64,000 nt of DNA from Actinomadura coerulea (GTDB lineage Bacteria; Actinomycetota; Actinomycetes; Streptosporangiales; Streptosporangiaceae), in contig NZ_JACHMQ010000001.1 of the NCBI RefSeq assembly GCF_014208105.1, positions 7,254,001 through 7,318,000 on the forward strand, written 5' to 3'. The notes under the pieces were generated by a model, which worked only from the letters and a program-made list of their open reading frames with translations, was not told the origin of the DNA and did no database searches. Of this stretch, positions 16,952 through 23,640 are shown piece after piece (the first letter of the stretch is position 1; each line of letters starts with the position of its first letter). Both the position numbers and the translations under genes were made by a program.

Positions 16952-16983
16952 GGACGCGTCCGGCCGCGCATTCCGCGGCCGCG

Positions 16984-17018
16984 GCAGGGCGGGCCCGTCG
17001 TGGACGGACCCGCCCTGC
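16984..17018. terminator. Bidirectional-type hairpin between convergent genes
   Basis: GCAGGGCGGG (16984-16993) pairs with CCCGCCCTGC (17009-17018), with an inner CCGTC/GACGG stem. There is no T-run on either side. Its position between the stops of the + strand synthetase and the - strand membrane-protein gene suggests a shared terminator. Confidence 0.5.
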
Positions 17019-17055
17019 GGCGTCAAGGGGGAGTGCCGGTCCGCCACGGCCCGGG

Positions 17056-17562
17056 TCAGGCGTCCTTCGCCGAGCGGGCCTCCGCTCGCCGCCTCGTCAG
17101 GTACGGCTGGACGAACCACGCCCACCCGCACAGGAGCACCGCGACCACGACCGTGGCGAAGGTGGCGGCCGCCTTCTCCGACAGCGCCTGGACGACCAGC
17201 GTGGTCGCGGCCGTCATCGAGACGCCCAGCGCGAAGGCGCCGGCGATCCCGAACCGGTTCGCGCGCCGGATCAGCAGCGCCTTCTGCCCGAGCCGGAACA
17301 GGATCCGGTGCTGGATCACGGGGGCGATGAAGCAGACGGACGCGAGCCCCGCCCCGAACAGCGAGACGTAGAACAGCGCCCGGCCCGTGTCGCCGACCTT
17401 CGTGTCGAAACGCGCCGAGAACGGGACGGTCAGCAGGAACGCGAACAGCACCTGCACGCCGGTGGTCGCGACGCGGAAGCCCTGGAGGAGTTCCATCAGC
17501 TGCCGGTCCAGCCGCTCGTGCTCGGTCTCGTTGCGGAATCTGCGCGAGGGGTCGACGCTCAT
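17056..17562 (-). CDS. DUF6328-like integral membrane protein
   Basis: 168 aa. A polar N-terminus (MSVDPSRRFRNETEHERLDR, then MELLQGFRVATTGVQVLFAF) leads into four hydrophobic segments (around LFAFLLTVPF, ALFYVSLFGAGLASVCFIAP, GIAGAFALGVSMTAATTLVV, ATFATVVVAVLLCGWAWFV). The pattern matches the actinobacterial DUF6328 family, recalled rather than searched. No catalytic residues are evident. Monocistronic by layout; function unknown. Confidence 0.78.
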   Translation of the reverse strand: MSVDPSRRFRNETEHERLDRQLMELLQGFRVATTGVQVLFAFLLTVPFSARFDTKVGDTGRALFYVSLFGAGLASVCFIAPVIQHRILFRLGQKALLIRRANRFGIAGAFALGVSMTAATTLVVQALSEKAAATFATVVVAVLLCGWAWFVQPYLTRRRAEARSAKDA

Positions 17563-17613
17563 GGATGGCGTTTACCCCGGCAAAACGCCCGTCAGTCGCG
17601 CGGCTGAAACGTT

Positions 17614-19596
17614 CTAGCCGAGCGTCGGCGGCTCCACCCGCAGCGCCAGCATGGACACGTCGTCGCGCAGGTCGCCGTCGCAGTAGTCGAGCAGCGCCCG
17701 CTCCACCCCGGCGAGCATCTCCTCCGGCGGCTTTCCGGCGTGCCCGGCGAGCGCCTCCAGCAGCCGCTCCTGGCCGAACTCCTGCCGCGTCATGTCGCAC
17801 GCCTCCAGGACCCCGTCCGAATGCAGGATCAGCGTGTCTCCGACGGACAGGTCGATCGTGTCGAGCCCGGCCTCGAAGTCCTCGAACAGGCCGAGCGGGA
17901 CGCCGCCGCGCGACGCCGACCTGATCACCCCGTCGGCGCGGACGACGATCGCCGGGGGATGGCCCGCGGTGCCGAGCGACACGGTGATCCGCTCGGTCTC
18001 CAGCGTCAGGCTCGCCATCACGGCGGTGACGAACCGGTCCTCGTCCAGCAGGGCCTCGTTCACGGTCGCGAGCACGTCGCCGGGACGGGCCTTCCACCGC
18101 GACGCGAGCCGGACGCAGTGCCGGGCGGTCGACGTCACGGCCGCCGCGTCCTCGCCCTTGCCGCACACGTCGCCGAGGACGAGCCCCCACCCGTTCTCCG
18201 TGCGGAACACGTCGTAGAAGTCGCCGCCCACCTCCGAGCCGTGCGTGGACGTCAGGTACCGGGCGGCCACGCTCACCCCCGGGATGGACGGGAGCGTCTT
18301 CGGCAGCAGCCCGGCCTGCAGCGTGTCCGCCACCTCGGCGCGGCGCCGGTAGAGCCGCGCGGCGCGGATCACCAGGGCCAGGTAGCGGCCGAGCCGCTGC
18401 ACGACCCCGAGGTCCATGAGGTCGAACGGGCCGTACTCGCCGCTGGCCGCCAGCGTGATCGTGCCGATGGCGCGGTCGCCGTCCTCGATGGGGACGCTCA
18501 GCACCGACGTCACGCCGATCTTGCCGCAGACCGGCAGCCCGTCCGGGCACATGCCGAGCACGTCGAGGTCCTCCACGTGCGGGCGCAGCGCGCTCTGCCG
18601 GGTGACGAACACGTCGTGGGGGAGCGTGTCCTCGGCGGGGTCCACCTCTTCGAGCATCCTCGCGGCCTCGACGGACCGCTCGTCCTCGGGGCCCATCACG
18701 ACCTGGCGGCGCAGCGCGGGTGCGGCGCCCGCCCTGGTCGCGCCGGCCGGCGCGCCGCCCGGCGCGCCGGCCCCGGGGCCGGTCAGGTCGATGAACGCCC
18801 AGTCCGCCAGCTCGGCGGCCAGCAGCCGGGCGCAGCGCCGGACGGCCACGGTCTCGTTGAAGACCGGCTCGTCCAGCAGCAGCTCGCTGGCGGTGGCGAG
18901 GACGTCCATCCGGTGCACGATCGTGGCCACGGCCTCGTCGTCGCCCTGCCCGCCGTCGGCGGCCCGCACCCGGGCGGCGCCCGCCGCCGGGGCCCTGGAC
19001 GCCGCGGGCCCGCCGTCGTCGGCGGGAGTGGTCGTCGGCCCGGCGGCCACCACGACCATCGGGTCGGGCTCGCCGCGGATCCACACGCGCGCCACCGTCA
19101 GCACGGCGTCGATCGGATGGTCGCGGCCGAGGAACCGCACGTTGACGCGGCGCCGCTGCCCCGTCCGGATCGCCGCCGCCAGCTGCGACCGGACCGCCGC
19201 CCGGGTCGCCATGTCGCAGAAGGCCGTGAACTGCTTGCCCGACACGTATCCCGCCGACGTGCCGAGCAGCGTGGCCGCCTGCCGGTTGACGCGGCGGACG
19301 TTCGTCGTCCGGTCGAGCAGGAACAGCGGCACGGGGGCGTCCTGGAAGACGGTGCGCAGCACGCGCCGCTCGTTCTCGGCGGCGGCGGACCCGCCCGCCT
19401 CGCCGGACTGCTCGCCGCCCATCGTGCGCAGCACGGTCAGCGCCAGCTCGAGCTCGACCAGCGCCGCGTCGAGCGTGGCGCGCAGGTCGGGCTCGGGCAC
19501 GCCGGCGGCCTGGCGCAGCTCGCCGATGCGTCCTTCGAGATCCGAGATCTCCCGTAGGAGGGACTCGGGCTCGAGCTGGTCAGGCCGATCGTGCAT
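17614..19596 (-). CDS. PAS-GAF-SpoIIE type PP2C Ser/Thr phosphatase
   Basis: 660 aa. Residues ~10-60 are helical and likely coiled coil, ~75-180 a PAS domain (PVPLFLLDRTTNVRRVNRQA), ~215-410 a GAF domain (GVTSVLSVPIEDGDRAIGT) and ~430-655 a SpoIIE/PP2C phosphatase. Metal-binding aspartates are visible in EVGGDFYDVF, LGDVCGKG, HSDGVLEA and RDDVSMLAL. Such proteins dephosphorylate STAS anti-sigma antagonists in partner-switching pathways; the substrate here is inferred (a STAS protein is encoded at 34.7 kb). ATG 19596 is preceded by AAAGGAG. There is no C-terminal HATPase, unlike the protein at 23.6 kb. Confidence 0.9.
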   Translation of the reverse strand: MHDRPDQLEPESLLREISDLEGRIGELRQAAGVPEPDLRATLDAALVELELALTVLRTMGGEQSGEAGGSAAAENERRVLRTVFQDAPVPLFLLDRTTNVRRVNRQAATLLGTSAGYVSGKQFTAFCDMATRAAVRSQLAAAIRTGQRRRVNVRFLGRDHPIDAVLTVARVWIRGEPDPMVVVAAGPTTTPADDGGPAASRAPAAGAARVRAADGGQGDDEAVATIVHRMDVLATASELLLDEPVFNETVAVRRCARLLAAELADWAFIDLTGPGAGAPGGAPAGATRAGAAPALRRQVVMGPEDERSVEAARMLEEVDPAEDTLPHDVFVTRQSALRPHVEDLDVLGMCPDGLPVCGKIGVTSVLSVPIEDGDRAIGTITLAASGEYGPFDLMDLGVVQRLGRYLALVIRAARLYRRRAEVADTLQAGLLPKTLPSIPGVSVAARYLTSTHGSEVGGDFYDVFRTENGWGLVLGDVCGKGEDAAAVTSTARHCVRLASRWKARPGDVLATVNEALLDEDRFVTAVMASLTLETERITVSLGTAGHPPAIVVRADGVIRSASRGGVPLGLFEDFEAGLDTIDLSVGDTLILHSDGVLEACDMTRQEFGQERLLEALAGHAGKPPEEMLAGVERALLDYCDGDLRDDVSMLALRVEPPTLG

Positions 19597-19709
19597 CTGG
19601 TCTCCTTTCGTCCGCGTCACCACGGTGGAACCAGGGCGGCTCCCGCCCGTCCCGGGCCGGACACCGTTCTACGGGGCCGCTTCACGCAGCCTATGCTCCC
19701 CGCCCGCAC

Positions 19710-20528
19710 CTAGGGCAGGCCCTGATGACCGACGATACGCTGGGCGAGCGCGGTGAGCTTCACGTGGCGCGTCTGTGAGATGCGACGCATCTCGGCGAAT
19801 GCCTCGTCGGCATCGCAACCGAGCGCGTGCATGAGAATTCCCTTGGCCTGATCGACCACCGCACGCGCCTCGACGGCGGCCTGGAGCTGGACGGCCGTGC
19901 GGTGCACGTCGTCGTACTGCCGGCTGTTCGAGAAGGCCGCGGTGCCCTGCGCGACCAGCAGCGACGCGATCGCGTGCCGCTCGGAGCCGAGCGACTTCGG
20001 CGTCACCCCGTACAGGGTGAGCGTGACGAGGACCGGGGGGTTCAGGTGCGGGCTCGTGGTGAAGCAGCGCACCCCGCGGCGCAGCATGTCCGACATGGCC
20101 TCGGGCCAGCGGGTCTCGGCGAGGATGTCGTCGGAGGTCCGCGCCCGGCGGTCGGCCACCACGTCGAATAGCGGCCCGTGCCCGCGGGACAGCTGCCGGT
20201 CGGTCACCTCGGCGAGGTCGGGATGGCTGGCCGCGGCGGCCAGCGGTTCGGGCCGGTTCTCCTCCGCGGCGGCGCCGCGCCCGTCCCGCAGGGGCATGTC
20301 CGGCATGCCGCTCGACCGCTCGGGGATGACGACCGTGGAGCCCGCGCCGCCGTACGTGCTCGGCAGCGCCCAGCGCACGGTCGCGGCGCCCGCGCATCCG
20401 GGCACGGCGCGAGCCGCGAGCTCGGTCACCCGGTGCAGGGTGCCCACGTCGGACGACTCCCCGACCATGCCCAGCCGGGCGATCTCCAGCGCGAGCTGGT
20501 CCGTCAGGACCGTTTCGGTGGGCGTCAC
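19710..20528 (-). CDS. GAF-like/ANTAR domain RNA-binding regulator
   Basis: 272 aa. A sensor-like domain (about 20-190, including ALEIARLGMVGESSDVGTLH and FTTSPHLNPPVLVTLTLYG) is followed by a C-terminal ANTAR domain (~200-260: VQLQAAVEARAVVDQAKGIL, then CDADEAFAEMRRISQ). ANTAR domains bind paired hairpins in nascent RNA and act as antiterminators. The GAF-like half is divergent, so its ligand is unknown. GTG 20528 lies 7 nt after TACTCT, suggesting a leaderless message. It neighbours other signalling genes, but no operon link is evident. Confidence 0.82.
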   Translation of the reverse strand: MTPTETVLTDQLALEIARLGMVGESSDVGTLHRVTELAARAVPGCAGAATVRWALPSTYGGAGSTVVIPERSSGMPDMPLRDGRGAAAEENRPEPLAAAASHPDLAEVTDRQLSRGHGPLFDVVADRRARTSDDILAETRWPEAMSDMLRRGVRCFTTSPHLNPPVLVTLTLYGVTPKSLGSERHAIASLLVAQGTAAFSNSRQYDDVHRTAVQLQAAVEARAVVDQAKGILMHALGCDADEAFAEMRRISQTRHVKLTALAQRIVGHQGLP

Positions 20529-20535
20529 CTTTCCG

Positions 20536-20541
20536 AGAGTA
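20536..20541 (-). promoter_or_regulatory. Predicted -10 box (TACTCT) of the ANTAR gene
   Basis: TACTCT on the minus strand ends 7 nt before GTG 20528, giving a predicted leaderless start and helping choose this codon over internal ones. Confidence 0.4.
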
Positions 20542-20608
20542 GCCTGCCCCAGGGGATGCGCAGGCGGGCCTTGCTCGGCCGGGCGGCCCTGGTGCCTCAT
20601 GAGGGGTC

Positions 20609-21031
20609 CTAGTTGTTCGGCGGCGCCTTGCTGATCTCCGGCAGCGGGCCGGAGTCGCCGTTCGCCAGGGCCAGGTCGCCGATGCACACGATCCCGACGG
20701 GGTGGTGCTCGGCGTCCACGACCGGCAGGCGCCGGACGGCGTGCTCGCTCATCAGCCGCGCCACCGTGTCGGTGTCGTCCTCGGGGTGGACGGTGGTCAG
20801 CTCCGCCGTGCACACGTCGCCGAGCGGGGTGAGCGAGGTGTCGCGGCTCTCGGCCACCGCGCGGATCACGATGTCGCGGTCGGTCACGAGGCCGCACAGG
20901 CGTCCCGCGTAGGTGACCAGCACGTCGCCGATGCCCTCGTCCCGCATGATGCGAGCCGCCTCGTAGAGCGTGGCGTCGAGCGGCAACGACTGGGGCGCCG
21001 CCGTCATCACGTCGCTGACCCTCGATGACAT
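20609..21031 (-). CDS. CBS-domain protein
   Basis: 140 aa, essentially two CBS repeats forming one Bateman module: MSSRVSDVMTAAPQSLPLD with VTYAGRLCGLVTDRDIVIRA, then VCTAELTTVHPEDDTDTVARL with VRRLPVVDAEHHPVGIVCIG. CBS pairs bind adenosine nucleotides and act as energy sensors; free-standing CBS proteins in actinobacteria are often stress or hypoxia induced. No effector domain is attached, so it must act through a partner. GGGAGG lies 11 nt before the ATG. Confidence 0.9.
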   Translation of the reverse strand: MSSRVSDVMTAAPQSLPLDATLYEAARIMRDEGIGDVLVTYAGRLCGLVTDRDIVIRAVAESRDTSLTPLGDVCTAELTTVHPEDDTDTVARLMSEHAVRRLPVVDAEHHPVGIVCIGDLALANGDSGPLPEISKAPPNN

Positions 21032-21147
21032 AGCGCGCACATCCTCCCGAATAGCCGACGCCTCGCGTGGCCCGTGTGTGCGCGCCCTACCCACGGTCGG
21101 CGGCCCTATTCGGACGGTTTGTGAATCGGCCGCCGACCTGCGCCGGG

Positions 21148-21522
21148 TCAGAACGCGAACACGGTTCCGGTGCGCGAGAGCATCACGCAGTCGTTTCCGT
21201 ATTCGGCCTGGAAGCGGGCGGGCCGCCCCTTCCAGCGCCCTTCGGCGCGGGCCACCACGGGCGCGTGGACGGCGGTGCACATCCGGCCGTCGGGCCGGTG
21301 CTCGAACCGGCCGCCCGACCCCTCCAGCTCCAGGCAGGCCCGCGCCGCCTCGGGGTGCTCGCCCCCCGGCGGACCGCAACGCAGCGTGACCGTCCGGCTC
21401 CCGGACGTACCGCCGCCCGGATGTGTGACGGAGAGCCGCAGCGACGTCTCCGCCCCGGGAGGCGCGGCGGGCATCAAAGCGACCACCGCCCCCACGACAA
21501 CCGCACTGAGAAGGTTCGGCAT
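21148..21522 (-). CDS. secreted subtilisin-inhibitor-like (SSI family) protein
   Basis: 124 aa with a signal peptide (MPNLLSAVVVGAVVALMPAA, cleavage near residue 24) and a mature domain resembling Streptomyces subtilisin inhibitor: VTLRCGPPGGEHPEAARACL, GRMCTAVHAPV and the C-terminal TGTVFAF. Four cysteines (49, 63, 82, 112) can form the two family disulfides. In SSI the reactive loop reads C-P-M-V; here it is C-T-A-V, so P1 would be Ala84 with Val85 as P1'. Family assignment is from motif memory. It is likely extracellular and controls a secreted or endogenous serine protease. GGGAG precedes the ATG. Confidence 0.82.
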   Translation of the reverse strand: MPNLLSAVVVGAVVALMPAAPPGAETSLRLSVTHPGGGTSGSRTVTLRCGPPGGEHPEAARACLELEGSGGRFEHRPDGRMCTAVHAPVVARAEGRWKGRPARFQAEYGNDCVMLSRTGTVFAF

Positions 21523-21638
21523 ACACGACTCCCGAGTTTCCGAGGGATGTCGCTCAAAGTATCCGACCAATAACAGATCGTGCAGGAGAACGAACAACCC
21601 CGCCGCTGAAATGCAGCGACGGGGTCAACGTTTACTGA

Positions 21639-22265
21639 CTAGGCGGCGAGCGTGTGGGCGGCGCGGTGGTCCGACAGGGAGTCGCGGAGCTGCTTGCGGC
21701 CTCGGTGGAGGCGGGACATGACGGTGCCGATGGGGGTGCCCATCATGTCGGCGATCTCCTTGTAGGGGTAGCCCTCGACGTCGGCGAGGTAGACGGCGTC
21801 CCGGAAGTCCTTGGGGAGGGCGCGCAGGGCGGCGACCACCTGGGAGTCGGGGATGCGGTCGAGGGCCTCGGACTCGGCGGAGCGGAAGCCGGACGCGTGC
21901 GCCTCGGCCTGCGCGATCTGCCACTCCTCCAGCTCCTCCGAGCCGGCGCGCTGGGGCTCGCGCTGCTTCTTGCGGTAGGTGTTGATGAAGTTGTTGGTGA
22001 GGATGCGGTGCAGCCACGCCTTGAGGTTCGTGCCTTCCTGGAACTGGTGGAAGTTCACGTAGGCCTTGGCCAGCGTCTCCTGGACGAGGTCCTCGGCGTC
22101 GGCGCTGTTGCGGGTCATGCGCACGGCGCTGATGTAGAGCGGGTCCGCGAGGGGCAGGACGTCGCGCTCGTAGCGGCGCGCCTTCTCGGACGTCGCGGTG
22201 CGGTCGGCGTTGCGGCCGTTGTCGCCCTTGGCGTTGCGATGGACGGGCGTGGTGACAGCGGTCAT
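21639..22265 (-). CDS. SigR/RpoE-like ECF sigma factor
   Basis: 208 aa. Region 2 has DAEDLVQETLAKAYVNFHQF and NLKAWLHRILTNNFINTYRK; region 4 has ALPKDFRDAVYLADVEGYPY and EIADMMGTPIGTVMSRLHRG. This closely resembles the actinobacterial thiol-stress sigma factor SigR. ATG 22265 follows GGGAG. The frame stays open upstream to 22553, allowing an N-terminally extended isoform like Streptomyces SigR'. No rsrA-type zinc anti-sigma gene lies downstream; the next gene encodes the SSI-like protein after only 116 nt. So regulation must differ or be in trans. Confidence 0.9.
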   Translation of the reverse strand: MTAVTTPVHRNAKGDNGRNADRTATSEKARRYERDVLPLADPLYISAVRMTRNSADAEDLVQETLAKAYVNFHQFQEGTNLKAWLHRILTNNFINTYRKKQREPQRAGSEELEEWQIAQAEAHASGFRSAESEALDRIPDSQVVAALRALPKDFRDAVYLADVEGYPYKEIADMMGTPIGTVMSRLHRGRKQLRDSLSDHRAAHTLAA

Positions 22266-22716
22266 CGTCGCTCCCCGTGGTTGTGCCCCTGGTGAGAGGG
22301 GACGGTTGCCTGGCGCGTGGTCGGGGGCACGCGCGGGCCGGGCGGATGAACCGCCCCCCGTCAAGTGGTACGTGCCACCGTTCCCGGCGGGTTCGGTGTG
22401 GCCTCGGTCTCGCATGGGGCGTGGACCGAGGGTTCGGCGCGCTTCGGCTGTGCCAGAGCGACCCCGTAGCCGGGACGTCGCGGGCCTGCCCGATCGAGCG
22501 CTTCCATCCGCCGGTGGGTCTTCCTGCACTGTAAGACGCATGGAACGGGCCAAAAGGTTGCCAGGATCTACGTGGCCTCCATCACACCGAGTCGTTTGTT
22601 GGTCAAAGCGGTACTGATCAGCCGGTATAGAGCCCGATTCTCCCGGAGCCGCGTGGCGGGGCCCGGGAGCAGGGGGGCGGATGATCAGACGCGTGCTCGC
22701 CCTCGCCCGCTTCCGG
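22266..22716 (-). other. Intergenic region upstream of the SigR-like gene
   Basis: About 450 bp without an independent gene. On the minus strand it contains an open in-frame extension of the sigma gene (TTG at 22553, ATG at 22541). I could not find a convincing GGAAT-N18-GTT type autoregulatory promoter. The region next to the TetR stop is lower in GC (TTTGACC, CTATACC), a plausible promoter zone. Confidence 0.4.
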
Positions 22717-23460
22717 TCAGGGCGTGGCGAGGTGGCCCGCGAGGACGGCCCGCACCAGCCGGGCCGCGAACTCCGCCGGCGCGGCCGGGAGCCGGGCGCC
22801 CGCCGCCACGGCCTCCGCGCCCGCGAGACGGGTCAGGAAGGCGTGCTGCTGGCAGCCGCCCAGGAGGGCGGCGGCGATGAACGGCAGGGGTGCGCCGTCC
22901 AGCAGGCGGCCGGCCTTCCGCTCCGCCTCCAGATACCCGATCAGGGCGGCGTGCCCCGTCACCGGGCCCGCCGTCGGGCCGCCGGGCGGGCCCGCCGGAG
23001 GGCCGCCGGGCGCCCCCGGAGCGGGCGGCTCGCCGGTGCGGCCGCCCGAGGTCCGGGCGCGCGACCTGGCGGCGACATCGTTCTGAGCCTTGCCGGGGCC
23101 GTCGCCGCGCAGCCACTCGATCAGCTCCGGGTCGGCCAGGACGGGCCCGGTCATCGGCAGCAGTTCGCCATAGAAGCGGACCATCTCCGTCGCCAGGCGG
23201 GTGAGGTTCTCCTCCACCGTGTGCAGCCCGGCCGAGCCGAGAAGCTCCACCATCGCGGTGCGCGCGGTCCCGGTCACCTCGGCGAGGGCCGCGGCGAACA
23301 GCGCGGTCTTGTTCGCGAAGTGGTTGTAGAGGCTGCCCTCGGACACGCCCGCGGTGCGCGCTATCTCCTTGGTCGTCGCGGCGACGATGCCGCGCGCCTG
23401 GATCACCGTGACCGCCGCGGCCAGGATCCGGTCCCGCATGGGTTCCGTCCGTGTCGCCAA
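22717..23460 (-). CDS. TetR family regulator with Gly/Pro-rich insertion
   Basis: 247 aa from TTG 23460, or 240 from ATG 23439. The N-terminal helix-turn-helix is clear: RILAAAVTVIQARG, TTKEIARTAGVSEGSLYNHF. The ligand-binding half is interrupted near residues 135-165 by a low-complexity stretch (PAPGAPGGPPAGPPGGPTAG), unusual for the compact TetR fold and probably a solvent-exposed loop. The ligand is unknown. It is divergent from the PAS-GAF-PP2C gene, so it may regulate that transcript as well as its own. Confidence 0.88.
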   Translation of the reverse strand: MATRTEPMRDRILAAAVTVIQARGIVAATTKEIARTAGVSEGSLYNHFANKTALFAAALAEVTGTARTAMVELLGSAGLHTVEENLTRLATEMVRFYGELLPMTGPVLADPELIEWLRGDGPGKAQNDVAARSRARTSGGRTGEPPAPGAPGGPPAGPPGGPTAGPVTGHAALIGYLEAERKAGRLLDGAPLPFIAAALLGGCQQHAFLTRLAGAEAVAAGARLPAAPAEFAARLVRAVLAGHLATP

Positions 23461-23640
23461 ACCGTCCGCACCTCGCTTCCCCGCTGGACGTTAGCACGGG
23501 CCGGAGACGATGAGTGGGTGCTCACCCGGTGATATTCGGCGGATCCCGAGCGAACCGCCCTCACAGCATGTAGCTTCACTTTCACCGTGAGTTGCCGCAA
23601 CGGCTGTCGCGCGTCGTTCCACTCGGGGGAGGGGGACCGC

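Noticed and set aside
13553..19084. A very long open frame on the minus strand spanning both prolyl-tRNA synthetase genes, the membrane protein and part of the PP2C gene.
   Set aside because: It is a GC-rich shadow frame: Arg/Gly/Pro-dominated product, antisense or out of frame to several well-supported genes with known motifs.
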